Below are positions 28,388 through 37,100 of a DNA stretch of 64,000 nucleotides, one piece after another (position 1 is the first letter of the stretch; every line of letters starts with the position of its first letter). The notes beneath the pieces were generated by a model. The model did no database searches. It saw nothing but the letters and a program-made list of their open reading frames with translations, and was not told where the DNA came from. The position numbers were made by a program, and so were the translations under genes. The stretch is from Sinotaia quadrata (lineage: Eukaryota > Mollusca > Gastropoda > Architaenioglossa > Viviparidae): contig CM054182.1 of the NCBI GenBank assembly GCA_028829895.1, positions 19,056,001-19,120,000 on the forward strand. The letters are read 5' to 3'.

Positions 28388-31300
28388 TGGATTTGGCATT
28401 TGCTTCATGTTACATGCTAAATATTGCAAGACACTGCTTACCTCTAAACACTTATATGCAGTTGGAAGGAGAGAAACAGAAAGTCATGAATGAGAAAGAA
28501 ATGTAACAAAAGAGAGGCTAAACAAAAAAAAGTAAGACTGAAGAAGACTTCAAAAGATAGAAATGTAAAAGAAAAAACCCAGACAAATCAATGTAGATTA
28601 ATGAAACAGTAATGAAATAATAAACTATATGTTAAAAAATGACATAAAATACATTACTTAATATTCTGCAACAAAATATCTACTCAATAAACTGATATAT
28701 AATTTATGCTAATATTTTGAATACAAGTCTAATTTAATTTAAATTAAGTATGAAAGAATTTTGTGAGACACAAAACTGGCATATCTACTGTTGTAAAATG
28801 TTTTCTTAAAAAACAAACCATGATGGATGAGATGAAAAGGATTGTAGCCTTAGAAATTCCTTAAAGGTGAAGAGCACTAAATATAGGGCAAGCCACTAGT
28901 TTCAGTCATATCAAGTGACATGACAAATGTCAAAACACTACCTTCTCCCATCATGAAATATAAAATGCAATTATGGCTGACATCATGAAAGAGAACCTGT
29001 AATTAAGGCTGACATTATGAAATATAAACCTGTAATTAAGGCGGACATCATGAAATTAAAACTGATGTCATGAAATATAAACCTGTAATTAAGGCTGACA
29101 TTATGAAATATAAACCTGTAATTAAGACTGATATCATGAAATATAAATCTGTAATTAAGGCTGTTGTCATGAAATATAAACCTGTAATTAAACTGATGTC
29201 ATGAAATATAAACCTGCCATTAATTAAAGATGCCATGAAATGTAAACATGTAATTAAGACCGATGTCATGAAATATAAACATGTAATTAAGATTGATGTC
29301 ATGAAATATAAACATGTAATTAAAGAAGGGAAAAATCAGCCTTTCATTATTATATCAGAATTGCCTGGTTCACTGATTAAAGACTGCTATGACCAGGAAA
29401 GATGCAAGGTGTCTGCTGAAGTGTGTAAGTGTAAAGAATACACTGCACTCTGTTGATGAATGGTGGCAAGGTATGCTGACTACATCAGGCAATTTTTGGT
29501 ACAAGGATGTTACTCAAAATTGATATAGTTGTTGTTTTGCTTGAGGGACCTATTACAGCAGAGTGTCAAATTAGCCCCAAGAGAATAGTAGTGAATCAGT
29601 GTTCTACAATGTGAGGAGGGAAACATGTGGAATTGACATGAATAATAACTTGTGACTTTTTTACAAAAGCATGTGAAAGACTACTGGGACAGCACCTAGA
29701 CCAGGTTACATAGAAACTGTTATTGCTTATCTCTAATAACTCCATTTCTGTTCTCTGATAAGAACTATCCTGTGATTTGTATTAACACTAATCTATTGAA
29801 ATGCTGTTTTAGGATATAAGACTGTACAGATATTAAAATTGTTCAAATGTGGTTTCGTGGAAATATTGATGTCAAATAATCTTTTTCATTGTATTTGTTA
29901 TATGTATATATAATTGTTGATTTAATAAATTTATTGACCTTACACATATTGATAACCTTATGTTGGAGAAGAAAGTGGGTGGATGGGGGCTTGCTAAATA
30001 TAGATTAAAGATGAATTTGTCTGATTCTTTAGTAAGAAGTTTTCTACCTACGGAAATACTGTGTGATAGTAAATGTTTGTCTTTAATGCTGTGGAAGAGA
30101 GAAAACATTCATAGTGCCCACATATCCACCAAGTGAGAGAAATGAGAATGTCTGCTGGAGAATTAACATAAATTAGGATTCTCATCACTTGCAATTAGTT
30201 ATGGATGATTAATTAATTAATAATAATCATAACCATTAACGTCACAAATATACTTTTATTATTATAGTATTTTCATATTCACATTGTTTAAATACGACAG
30301 CATTTACTACATTAATATAATTTTAATATTATAACACCTGCATATTAATATTTAAATATTATATCATTATATTTACATCATTTACATTTGTGTTTTTAAA
30401 TGTATCTTAAAAGTAATATTTTGTTATTTTATTAAGTGCTTTTATATTTATTTTCTCAATAAACTTTAAAAAAAAAAGACAAAAAAAAAAAAAAGACAAA
30501 ATCCTCAAGGGTCAATTAAGGGGAAATAATCAAACTATAAACTGTTGTATTGGATATCTTTAATGCCCCTGTGGCATGTGTGTGTATGAGTGTGTGTGCG
30601 TGAAAAATATTTATAGTTTTGCTTTGCTTGTCTTTCTAAACAATATAAGAGTGTGATACACTTTTCACTGATTATAATATTATACTCAGAAAATCACTAA
30701 GCTCAATATATTTTCATGTGTTGCATGTTGTGCCATTTCTAAATGTCTAATGTCAGTACACATTGCCCACTGATTATAATAATGACTTAGAAAATTGCCA
30801 TGAATATGTTTTCCAAGTATTAATAAGCTTACCATTTCCAAAGTCTCTAAGTGTGTGACGTACTGCACGCTGATTCTTGATGATATCTCCTTCGATTCTC
30901 TTCAGTTCACGTTCTTCCTGTTTGTGTTGCCACATGTGATCCTGATAATTACAAAAAAAATATATATACCTATAAATTAATGGCAACAAAAATTGTATCA
31001 TATTCAAACATTAAAATAATTAGCATATGACCTACAGTCTTGTTGCATAAGATGTGTAATAACAATTTGCTGGGAAATTTTTAAAAATTATTAAATTATA
31101 CAACTATAATGGGGTGTTTCTTTATGTTGGATAACATTGGGCAAATTACATATGATGTATACATGCAACACATTTAAAATATATCAGTGCATTTGTAACA
31201 AACTGTGCTGACAGACTTATTAATTATTTGTGAGATGCAAACTTTTGAACAATCACTATGACATGATACAGTGAGCAGAAAATGCTCCAACTCACAAGTC

Positions 31301-34300
31301 ATAGAGCTTGGGATGTACAGATCAGTGGAAAACAAGGACTATGCATTTCTGTTAATTTTATTTTGGGGATAAAATGAGAGTGGATGGGCAATAGAGAAGG
31401 TAATTAAAATACAATCAAATACAAAAAAAAAATAGTTATTCCAATGAAATGCACACATCCTCCATTTTCTAAATGGTTGTCATCTGACTTAGAATTTAAA
31501 CCTTTTCTCATTTACTGAAGTAATATTTTTGCTTAATCAAACAATTTTATTTAGCAAACCAAATCTCTCAAATTCCACTGAAGGTGAGTTCACTCTGCAA
31601 TAAAAAAATCTGTTCCACCAAAAATATCTTAACAAAATCATTTCATAACTGCATATGAGCAGATATTTTGTTATAAAATTATACTTTTATATGCTAGCCC
31701 ACTGCCTGAATCAAAGAGCATCTGCTCAAAATAGCATTGATCATAAACACATGAACAAAAGATGTGAATGTTTCCACTATTAAAAAATAAGTATCACTAT
31801 GAATAATAAAGTTACACATATATCTCTGATGAGAACTAATCTCAAAATGAGAAAAAGATTTTGCATGGGTTATACATGGGACTCCTCAAGGTGGATCAGA
31901 ATCTTTCATAATAACCTATCAGCATATGTAAAGTCAGAATAGACAAGCTTTGGTCTGAAATTTGGAAGATCTGTTTGTTTCCCATTTTCTGTAGAATGTA
32001 TTTTGTCTAATGATAAATCATTGAGTTTGTAGGTAATTTTACTTACAAATTCACATGTATTTTGTCTACTGATAAATCAATGGATTTGTATGTCATTTTA
32101 CTTACAAATTCGCATGCATGCATGAAGAGTAAGAGAGGGAAAGAATAGCAATAGAAGTAAAAAAAAACAAAGACAAATGCACCTCAACAACTTTAATTTG
32201 CCGCTGATAATTTTTCTCATCGTTTTCTATCCTTGAAATCAGGCTGACCACATTCAGGGAAGATGATGTGTCACTGTGTGCCCGGAGCCGCTTCTTGGTG
32301 GGAGTTTTGCTTTCCTTCTCCTTTTTCAGTTGGAATGTGTGACTGTAGCGGCTTGAGTCAAGAAACCCCTCTGGCCCAACTTTTCTCTCTTGCAGCCTGA
32401 ATAAAATTTAATAAAATATAAAAATCAGTTTACTGTCACATTATAAAGGCAAGTCCATAAACTAAAGTATTTGTAATACTTGGGAAATTTTAATTTTTAA
32501 TCCCTACATCCAATCTCTTCACTATGACTTGTAAGCCTTTTAAAAACTGTTATATGATTATAGACACTCATGCCCCCCCACCTTTCCAGTAAATGAACAA
32601 TGCTGCTCAAGGTCAAATTGCTTTTAAGAATTATATTTACAGCCTTATACAGAATACAGTCATAATGAATTGAAGATGTTAAGCACATTAATCAAATTAG
32701 AATAGATGATAAAAGTACTGTTGAAATTTTTTAAAATTTTAAATAAAAAGGACACCTCAATTAAAAAAAAAATTCAATAAATTATTTTAAAGACACAATC
32801 AGCAGTTATCCAACAAAACATCTATAATACATTAACAGTAATAATATGTAAAATAACTGCCTGGAAAATATTTCATAGAGAACATGTATATAATTGTAAT
32901 TAATATTCATACTAATTTTAGTAGAACTCAGTTTGAGACAGATCTGTTTATTTAACAAAATAAAAAATATTACTGCTAATGACTAAACAAAAGAAAGGCA
33001 AGTTTTAATTTTTAAAAAGTACAAAAATACAAAAAAAAACATTTCTTTATTTCTGGAACCTCTCTTTAAGATTCTATCATATTAATACTTTCCCCACCAC
33101 TCTCCCTAACCCACTCCTTATGTGAAATACTTTTTTGGACAGCCATTTAGAAAAAAGGAATATAACATTATTTAAACAATATTCTATAATCATTAAAAGG
33201 ACTTAAATAATTGAAATTATACACCTATCTTTCATTTTCAGAACTGAATTCATTGTATGAAATTGCTCACTCTGGACAGTAAAAATTAAATCAAATTATT
33301 TCAGTATAAAATCCAAAAATGGTTTCATAGCCTTACTTAAAGTATCATTTATTGAAAATAAAAAAGATCAAGAATTAATTAAAAGTGCACAATTAAAAGA
33401 CTTTAAATTGTAGGTTTTAATAATAAATGAGCAGAAGTGACATTTGTGAACACAAAAAACTAAAGAAACACAAGAAAAATGCTTGCCGCTAGTTCATGTA
33501 AGATGTTATTTTGGGAACAGAATCCTTAGCTCTAGAAAAATATACAAGGGGCAAACCAGACATTAATTACATCATACCAGACCAAGTGCAAAAACTAACA
33601 GAGAGAGGGAATGAAGTTAAGTTCATATGGATCCCTTCCCACATTAACAGACTAGACAATAGAAAGGGAGATAAACTGGCTAAAAAGGGACTGACATAAC
33701 TAAAAGTTATTACCACACCATAAGAAAATTTCAACATCTTGAAAAAACAAACTGACAAAATCTGGGAAATCCAAAAACTTAAAACTAGTGAAAGATGAAG
33801 ACCCCAGCAGACAAGAAATCAAAGAATTTACCAACATTCTATAATGGCACTAGAAGAGAACAATCAAGAATTTCTAAACTCAGACTAAGAAGTGAAATAA
33901 CAAGAAATAAGATATAAGTGCAGCTATGGTGAGCTGCTAACCATAGAATACATTATAAAAATCTGTAGACTAATAGGAATAGAGAAGAGATCAGTGACAA
34001 TATTTAACAGAAAATAACATACCAACGACAATATCAGGGGCACTAAACCCTGCAAGAGTGCATGGGCAGGCTGTATAGGATGGTGGTGAGCCAACCATTA
34101 CATCAACTATAGCAAAGACAAAGTTCCAAAATTAATACAGCCAGTGCGAAATAGGTGATTTGAAGTTCCCCCCCCCCCCAACAAAAAATAGCTGACTGGA
34201 TCATTCCACCACAGTCCTGGGCTTGCACAAAGTCTGAGGGAAGCTGACTGGACCATCCCACCGCAGTCCAGGGATTGCCAAAGTCCGAGGACTAGCCACC

Positions 34301-34824
34301 TAAAGTACTGTTAGGGAGAACCACCTAAATATCAAAACTTTAACCAGTTAAAATAAACTATTCTGACAAATTTACAAACAAAATTACCCATCCAACAACT
34401 ATATTAACCTCATCAAAATTCAACAGCTAAAAGCAAAAAATACATAGAAAATAAAATTAGAGAAACAAACAAATAACATTTTAAACAACTACCAGCAACA
34501 GAACAGACATTATAGAGTAAACATACTTCCCACACCTGCCTCCCATACACCCCTCATTGCCTGTATGTTTGTATTTTACTTAAATAACTACTTTTCTTGT
34601 ATTTATCAGATTTGAATAATCTAAAATACCCAACTCACTGTAATTTTCTCCAAAATATAAAATGAAACTTACTTGAGAAAAGTAGCATATTCCTTGCTTT
34701 CTAGTACATCTCCAGATCTCGAGCTTAGTGAGTTGCTGGGTGGAGCACTTTCTGCTCGATGTATCATGTCATAGCGACTGTGCAGAAGTTTTCCTCTTTC
34801 AAATGGCAGGTCAGTGAGCACCAT
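1916..34824 (-). CDS. Coiled-coil protein gene, 12 coding exons, 541 aa (whole spliced gene)
   Basis: Coding exons in transcript order: 34673-34824, 32183-32396, 30833-30941, 28102-28199, 24412-24491, 22787-22895, 21637-21734, 20115-20215, 19395-19522, 12337-12492, 7439-7666, 1916-2068. All internal junctions are GT/AG and phases agree across every join, giving one 1,626-nt frame ending in TGA. About residues 1-100 are less regular, with a basic Ser/Thr-rich stretch (KTPTKKRLRAHSD); the remainder is Glu/Lys/Arg/Gln/Leu-rich, almost free of Pro, as in a long coiled coil. No signal peptide, membrane segment or catalytic motif is seen. I do not recognise the family. Its head-to-head position with CFAP299 across an X-box-like site suggests a ciliary role (inference). 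Start chosen at the ATG in good context (purine at -3, G at +4) inside the first coding exon; the frame is open upstream in that exon, so a longer N-terminus is possible. A missed exon in the 6.9-kb intron between 12,492 and 19,395 is not excluded. Confidence 0.82.
2853..3280. repeat. 42-bp minisatellite, about 10 copies
   Basis: Unit CTATGAAACACTGAGCAATT + ACCAAATAGGTCTGTGACTTGG, highly homogeneous. Length is a multiple of 3 and stop-free on the minus strand, so it makes long but meaningless open frames. Confidence 0.95.
3340..4289. other. Intron 11 segment with a GC-richer island
   Basis: 3,860-4,270 is more GC-rich than the surroundings and holds a 67-codon frame at 4069 (MDLANNLSSEQKAWIKGGVP...). 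I recognise no family; probably an old mobile-element fragment. Confidence 0.4.
4290..4925. repeat. Degenerate 40-45-bp array
   Basis: About 14 copies around AACAGACAGGACAAAACACGATCTAACAA, split here only for description: GACAGGACAAAACACG and ATCTAACAACGAAAACGTG. Strongly A-rich on the plus strand. Confidence 0.8.
4972..5170. repeat. About 97-bp tandem duplication
   Basis: Two copies starting GTGCACGGAAATCCGGTGAT / GTGCACGGAAGTCCGGTGAT, a partial third at 5162. Confidence 0.9.
5400..5665. repeat. 48-bp minisatellite, about 5 copies
   Basis: Unit TGAAAACTGACATACCTACA + AGGCATATTTCTGACGTATTTCATTCAA; the three central copies are identical. Confidence 0.93.
5930..6390. repeat. Degenerate 38-40-bp array
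   Basis: Units around CCTGAAAACCGAAACACTGT + AACCCGACACATTCCCACA. Confidence 0.8.
6390..7430. other. Intron 11 segment, no gene seen
   Basis: Unique sequence plus a purine-rich GAGAGAG tract (7,290-7,400) next to the exon 11 donor. Short frames at 6800-7003 have no support. Confidence 0.5.
7439..7666 (-). CDS. Coiled-coil gene, coding exon 11
   Basis: 76 codons, both ends in phase 0. Acceptor TGTGTACGCAG before 7666; donor GAAAAG|GTTCGA is weak but is the one in frame just before TAG. Encodes KMVTKDEEKEQALYKNVREA ... LIKEKAKLEK. Its acceptor plus about the first 20 bases are repeated upstream in the intron (see 7661-7960). Confidence 0.85.
7661..7960 (-). repeat. 62-bp minisatellite made of the exon 11 splice acceptor
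   Basis: The unit holds the reverse complement of TGTGTACGCAG|AAAATGGTGACGAAAGACGA, i.e. the real acceptor and the first bases of coding exon 11. Intact acceptor copies occur at about 7661 (the real one), 7723, 7785, 7847 and 7888, with a decayed copy near 7940. Spacing is 62, 62, 62, then 41. Confidence 0.9.
8380..8600. repeat. Degenerate 40-bp array
   Basis: Units around GAATACCATATTGTATTTGT + CAATAACTGATTTTACTT. Confidence 0.75.
8610..9346. repeat. 73-bp minisatellite, about 10 copies
   Basis: Unit CGAATAACATACAATATATA + TTGACTGCTTTTACCTTAAA + TCAAGACAACACTAATATTT + GCCTGTTATCACT. Copies are nearly identical; the last two share TTACATCAATGC, marking a local variant. Confidence 0.95.
9665..10476 (+). 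mobile_element. hAT-type DNA transposon, internally deleted (812 bp)
   Basis: Ends are CAGGGGTGCACAAACT and, inverted, CAGTGGTGCACAAACT (15 of 16 match). Flanked by an 8-bp target duplication CCTTAAAC at 9657-9664 and 10477-10484, the hAT hallmark. Next to each end are GGCCCG-rich subterminal stretches (9680-9730, 10410-10455). Inside are two transposase remnants on the plus strand. It sits in a copy of the dispersed repeat family, whose other copies show the uninterrupted target. Confidence 0.93.
10003..10265 (+). pseudogene. hAT transposase remnant: N-terminal start fused to C-terminal end
   Basis: From ATG at 10003 the frame gives MAANRKRKVDKENWQFNDDW, like the start of ZBED/GTF2IRD2-type hAT transposases. 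From about 10101, in another frame, comes YCCKQAFSQMKLNKSNTCSQ, LTDDNLEAILHLSTSNIK and PDILKL, ending in TGA at 10263: the C-terminal hAT dimerisation region. The catalytic core between them is missing, so the copy cannot be autonomous. Confidence 0.85.
11500..11762. repeat. About 35-bp minisatellite, 7 copies
   Basis: Unit GTAAACATTTCTACACACAA + GACATTTAATAATCT. Confidence 0.92.
11862..12105. repeat. 41-bp minisatellite, about 6 copies
   Basis: Unit GTTCATCATTGACTAATGCA + AATAGCTATGTAACTAAACTA. Confidence 0.95.
12337..12492 (-). CDS. Coiled-coil gene, coding exon 10
   Basis: Acceptor CATCTGTGCAG, donor TTCCAG|GTTTGC. Exactly 52 codons: AHNMKRLSRLQTRTQTKQDK ... ERRKHEDHLKFFQ. Both ends on codon boundaries, consistent with exon 9 upstream and exon 11 downstream. 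Confidence 0.86.
12748..13110. repeat. Degenerate short-unit array
   Basis: First GTGTGACCGAGTATTTCAA (19-20 bp), then AAAGTATGCCTGTGTATTG-type units of about 18-22 bp. Confidence 0.8.
13150..13640. repeat. Degenerate 44-57-bp array
   Basis: Units around TATACTTTCTAACAATGGAT + ACTGGAAACAAAGAAAAGAGT. Confidence 0.75.
13780..14350. repeat. 64-bp minisatellite, about 9 copies
   Basis: Unit GGTTCTCACACTGCTCCACG + AAAGCCGAGCTGTATCTATC + ATAGAGCTCCAACAATCAGTTGTG. Open in several frames by lack of stops; not a gene. Confidence 0.93.
14377..14723. repeat. 43-bp minisatellite, 8 copies
   Basis: Unit CATGGCCAATGCAAGCTCAC + TATAAAGATGTATAATGTTACAC, almost perfect. Abuts the 64-bp array. Each unit holds CCAAT and TATAAA words. 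Confidence 0.96.
14724..15465. other. Intron 9 segment, no gene seen
   Basis: About 14,725-14,910 is GC-richer, with an 80-codon frame that starts in the array; no family recognised. Confidence 0.45.
15470..15960. repeat. Degenerate 32-34-bp array, about 15 copies
   Basis: Units around GAGTGGTTTGACTTGATAAA + GAATATCACTTT. Confidence 0.88.
16425..17290. repeat. 64-bp minisatellite, about 13 copies in two variants
   Basis: Common part GATAATGAAACTCCTTTGCC + ACTGAAAGTCTGTGTTCT; variable part is either GATTATCATGTGTTATTGCT or TATACCAAGTGCTATTGCTG. Variants occur in blocks. Confidence 0.95.
17300..19390. other. Intron 9 segment, no gene seen
   Basis: AT-rich unique sequence with a TG-rich tract at 19,010-19,060. 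Short frames only. Confidence 0.5.
17740..17965. repeat. About 110-bp tandem duplication
   Basis: Both copies contain GGGATTAATAACAAAACTAA and CTACCCTAGTACATCATAAA. Confidence 0.9.
19395..19522 (-). CDS. Coiled-coil gene, coding exon 9
   Basis: Acceptor TGGTTAACAG, donor CTTGAG|GTAACA. Two leading bases complete Glu, then 42 codons (QRHLIDTQMRLEDNTAVQRQ ... KAKQIDQTLE). Ends on a codon boundary. Confidence 0.87.
20115..20215 (-). CDS. Coiled-coil gene, coding exon 8
   Basis: Acceptor GATTTTCAG, donor GACG|GTAGAA. One leading base, 33 codons (KSDYDIKDAEMTKRKLSADL ... HLDIKKRD) and one trailing base that pairs with the next exon to encode Glu. Confidence 0.86.
20435..20612. repeat. TCTG/TCTA and (GA)n microsatellites
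   Basis: TCTGTCTG run at about 20,440-20,475 and a pure (GA)n of about 68 bp at 20,543-20,610. Confidence 0.95.
21055..21270. repeat. About 85-bp tandem triplicate
   Basis: Copies share CTTTTATATC, AATCTGTCCAACCATAGG and TTTATGAATGAAT. Confidence 0.8.
21637..21734 (-). CDS. Coiled-coil gene, coding exon 7
   Basis: Acceptor TTTTAATGCAG before 21734, donor AGCAG|GTAATT. Encodes EEQNRLKQELAELAITLNMA then AQKGRVQRFEQS and two bases of Arg. The acceptor and the first bases of the exon are the seed of a tandem array that extends to about 22.4 kb. Confidence 0.88.
21731..22400 (-). repeat. About 22-bp degenerate array derived from the exon 7 acceptor
   Basis: Unit ACTTCCTGCATTACAACAAATG on the plus strand; reversed, it reads TGTTGTAATGCAG|GAAG, the exon 7 acceptor. 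About 25-30 diverged copies, continuous with the exon edge at 21734. Confidence 0.85.
22787..22895 (-). CDS. Coiled-coil gene, coding exon 6
   Basis: Acceptor TTGTGTCTCAG, donor AAAGAG|GTACTA. One leading base plus 36 codons: TDLALKYKEKIAALELKRTE and on to FESKLRSKE. Regular Leu/Ala heptad spacing typical of a coiled coil. Confidence 0.88.
23270..24425 (-). repeat. About 38-bp very degenerate array derived from the exon 5 donor
   Basis: Units vary around CAGATTTAACAAGATTTTTC then TGTCATGTTGTGTATTTA; reversed, this is the end of coding exon 5 (ATGACAGAAAAGTCTTGTTAAATCT|GTAAGTAC). The array runs away from the exon into the intron for over 1 kb. Confidence 0.75.
24412..24491 (-). CDS. Coiled-coil gene, coding exon 5 (short)
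   Basis: An 80-bp exon too short to stand out as an open frame. Acceptor TTTGTACAG before 24491, donor AATCT|GTAAGTAC at 24412. Encodes ISRMRSEQNTMTLHEQKQYD then RKVLLN and two bases of a Leu codon. It is needed to reconcile the phase of exon 4 (ends on a codon) with exon 6 (needs two preceding bases), and it does so exactly. A second AG eight bases further in (ATTTCCAG) would break the phase. Confidence 0.8.
24633..24872. repeat. 24-bp minisatellite, exactly 10 copies
   Basis: Unit CATAAAATCATTAAACTATT + TGCA with a single difference (copy 8 or 9 has CATGAAATC). Open in three frames because 24 is a multiple of 3. Confidence 0.97.
25090..25391. repeat. About 30-bp array, left half
   Basis: Units around ACTTTATGCAAACTAAGATC + ACACACAACACA. 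Continues at 26,625-27,400 after the repeat insertion. Confidence 0.85.
25392..26625 (+). mobile_element. Dispersed repeat copy (second subfamily)
   Basis: Begins near TGTCAAAGTTACCTGAAC, ends GGCATTGTGTCACA. The last 350 bases match the other copies; the middle (about 25,700-26,200) matches only 29,335-29,800, so two subfamilies share their ends. It interrupts a CTTTATGCAAACTAAGATCA array that resumes at about 26,630. Confidence 0.7.
26625..27440. repeat. About 30-bp array, right half, increasingly degenerate
   Basis: Same units (ACTTTATGCAAACTAAGATC), drifting to AACTTTGTGCACACTCAGATCACAA-like copies, given here as AACTTTGTGCACACTC and AGATCACAA. Confidence 0.8.
28102..28199 (-). CDS. Coiled-coil gene, coding exon 4
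   Basis: Acceptor CATATTTCAG, donor GAA|GTAAGA. Two leading bases join the previous G to make Val, then 32 codons (NKKRTAEDKKLNQSLERFAG ... HIHKTRE). A CACCCA/GT microsatellite lies in the intron upstream (28.24-28.38 kb). Confidence 0.87.
28240..28384. repeat. CACCCA-type and GT microsatellites
   Basis: CACACCCACACCC-type tract to 28,312 and (GT)n at about 28,352-28,384; complementary enough to form a hairpin. Confidence 0.9.
28940..29334. repeat. About 33-bp array, 11 copies
   Basis: Units around ATCATGAAATATAAACCTGT + AATTAAGGCTGAT. Confidence 0.9.
29335..30245 (+). mobile_element. Dispersed repeat copy, 5'-truncated (second subfamily)
   Basis: Matches 25,705-26,620, including GTAAGTGTAAAG and ACTGCACTCTGTTGAT, and ends AACGTCACA. 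Sits at the end of a 33-bp array. Confidence 0.65.
30833..30941 (-). CDS. Coiled-coil gene, coding exon 3
   Basis: Acceptor TAATTATCAG, donor AATG|GTAAGC. 36 codons plus one trailing base: DHMWQHKQEERELKRIEGDI and on through RHTLRDFGN. Highly charged helix. Confidence 0.87.
31925..32115. repeat. About 62-bp tandem duplication
   Basis: Two copies with GTATTTTGTCTA.TGATAAATC and TTTTACTTACAAATTC. Confidence 0.85.
32183..32396 (-). CDS. Coiled-coil gene, coding exon 2
   Basis: 71 full codons plus one leading base; acceptor TTATTCAG, donor GAG|GTGCAT. Encodes LQERKVGPEGFLDSSRYSHT, a basic Thr/Lys/Arg stretch that could be a nuclear-type or microtubule-type basic patch, then the start of the helical region (SLISRIENDEKNYQRQIKVVE). 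Confidence 0.85.
33470..34330 (+). pseudogene. Non-LTR retrotransposon relic: RNase H and zinc-knuckle end of ORF2
   Basis: The 33511-33699 frame carries ESLALEKYTRGKP...VKFIWIPSHINRLDNRKGDKLAKKG, the end of a LINE ribonuclease H domain (WIPSHxx...N..AD.LAK pattern). Downstream, with frame shifts, about 33,920-34,010 gives KCSYGELLTIEYIIKIC, the usual trailing Cys/His segment. At 34,190-34,300 a roughly 58-bp duplicated tail follows. It lies in the intron between coiled-coil coding exons 1 and 2, on the opposite strand, and is dead. Confidence 0.75.
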
Positions 34825-34852
34825 GTCTGGCAGGAGGTTTTTCACAAATGCA
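34673..34852 (-). CDS. Coiled-coil gene, coding exon 1 (contains proposed start)
   Basis: Acceptor TTTTCAG before 34852, donor AA|GTAAGT after 34673; begins with one base completing a codon and ends with two. Encodes ...LLPDMVLTDLPFERGKLL... then a Ser-rich segment (RAESAPPSNSLSSRSGD). Proposed start ATG is 34822-34824. If an upstream coding exon exists, translation would run through AFVKNLLPD ahead of this Met. Confidence 0.8.
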
Positions 34853-34859
34853 CTGAAAA

Positions 34860-36010
34860 CAACACAAATTGATAAATGTTCTGCACATATATTTCATACA
34901 TCTTGCCAAAGTTATCCAACATCTCATGGGAGACAATATATCTGTATAATTTAATGATTTATAAATGTTCTAGCATGTCATCACTATATATGGAAATCAC
35001 AGGTTTAGCTATGTCTTAACTTTGGGCCTAATGCCTTTGGACTACAGTTTAAGATTGTTAGACATTTCTAACATTTTAGTGCTAACTACAATAATGAGAG
35101 TTTTCTTTGTTTTGTTTACAGCACTACCTTCAGATATGTTGGTATTGATATAATCATATAGTGTTTTATTCCTACTAAATGTACACAAACCCCTTTCACT
35201 TTAAAATAGGTGTTTGCCTCAATAGTGGCAGATACCAATGCAAAATTCCTGATTTAAAAAATAATAATGGCAACATGACATGGCACTGTTCTTAGAAAAG
35301 CTTTAAGCACTTTATAATATCAAGTTAAATCAACACATTAGGTATGAAAAACAATTCTGCATACAAATAATTTTTAGACATGGTGGAATGTTTCATAAAA
35401 AAAATTAGAATAAAGTAACTGATAATCAATATGAAGAAGAGTGTACTCAAAACAATAACATAATCAACATAGAAGAATGGGGTGTTCAAAAACATATTTC
35501 TGAGCTAAAATGTGAGGCTTGACTAATGAAATAGCATTACCAAAAGCAATAACATAATCAACATAGAGTGTGGTATTCAAAACATATTTTCAAACTAAAA
35601 TATTACTATTAAAATAAAGACAACAATAAAACAATGTATATTTTATTAATGCTGTATTTAAGTTAATATCTTCAAACACATTATAAGGAGTACAGCTCAG
35701 AAATCTATACTATGACTAGGGATGAAAGGATGACAGTGAGTTGATTGTCCAGGGGTTTGCTCCTTTTAGGGGGGGCAGGTGCTAGTTATAATCTAGACAG
35801 AACAGAAAAGATAAGAAGTAGTTAAATAGTTCCATTGGTATCAAGTTGTATCAAGAAGGTTTGGGGCCATTTCCAAAGCTGGGCACATTGTTATTACACT
35901 ATATTAATCTAATCAACAAAAACTGGATGTAGAAACCTCAATCAATTAAATCTTGCCCCCAAAAGTCCAGAATTCCTCTTATATGGCTGCAATTAGTCTC
36001 TCTCTCTCAA

Positions 36011-36101
<91 letters not shown>

Positions 36102-37100
36102 TCCTATGCAAAGCTAGCCCTTAGACCTCAAGCAATATAGTTTTCCAGAAGGAATTATTCATTGTGAAATCTTAATGGCTAAGTGAACATGCTAATTTTA
36201 GTTTAGTGTGCAACCTGTGATGTGATTTTATATATAGGTAAAGGCTGGTATAATTTTACAAATATCTTGCACTAATCTATAAGTAATAGAAGAATTATAT
36301 TTATAAATCATTTGGAAAAATTATTCTTTCAAAAATTATCAGGCTTTTAGTTTTATGTTTGTGCTTTAAAACTAAATCTCCTACATAGGTTATTTTAGGA
36401 ACTTTAAAATTAAAAAGAAAAATATTTATTCCAACAGACATCAGTATCAACAAGCAAGGAAGCAAACAAGCATAACACAATACTGAAATTAAAAAAGAAT
36501 ACAAGAAAACGGATAATTTATTTTGTCTACCTACACCTTGGTTTGGTAGAATCAATTGAATCATTACAACAAACTACAGATTTTGTTTTCTTTTGCAGAT
36601 TAGATTTTCAGCAACAACTTAACAAGTGTTTGAATTTATTATAGGACAAGTATAAGCTAGGAATTTGAACATCGACAGCCACAAATTTAAAGTATGGATT
36701 TTGAGAACTCCTGATTAGAAAATTCAAAGAATGAGGAGATCCCAATTTGAATTATAAGATATTAATATTTAATAAAGCACATGAAAATTACACATCCGAA
36801 TATATTCTGGTTTTTATCACTACAATTCTACAACACCTCACACAGTTTATCACGTTATATTATAGTTAGAGTTCTGATGGAAAATGCTATAGTTGCAATA
36901 ATGAAAATTAGGCTGCATGTGTAAATATTGTTTGTGTAAACGCGCGCGTGGGTAAGTGACACCGACAGCTGATTGCATGTTCTTAAACATTTATTATTTT
37001 AATTAAAAATATTGTTATTGTAAATCTTTGACTAATTTCAATTACATTATTGTTGTTATCTATATTTTCTCTGCTGTAGTTATTGTTTACTTGTTATTTA
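34860..37100. other. First intron / 5' region of the coiled-coil gene
   Basis: AT-rich, one long CA microsatellite, a CpG-bearing ACGCGCGCG word at about 36,940. No coding exon with a phase-compatible donor could be identified with confidence. Confidence 0.5.
36009..36098. repeat. (CA)n microsatellite
   Basis: About 90 bp of CA with one interruption (ATACAC). Confidence 0.97.
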
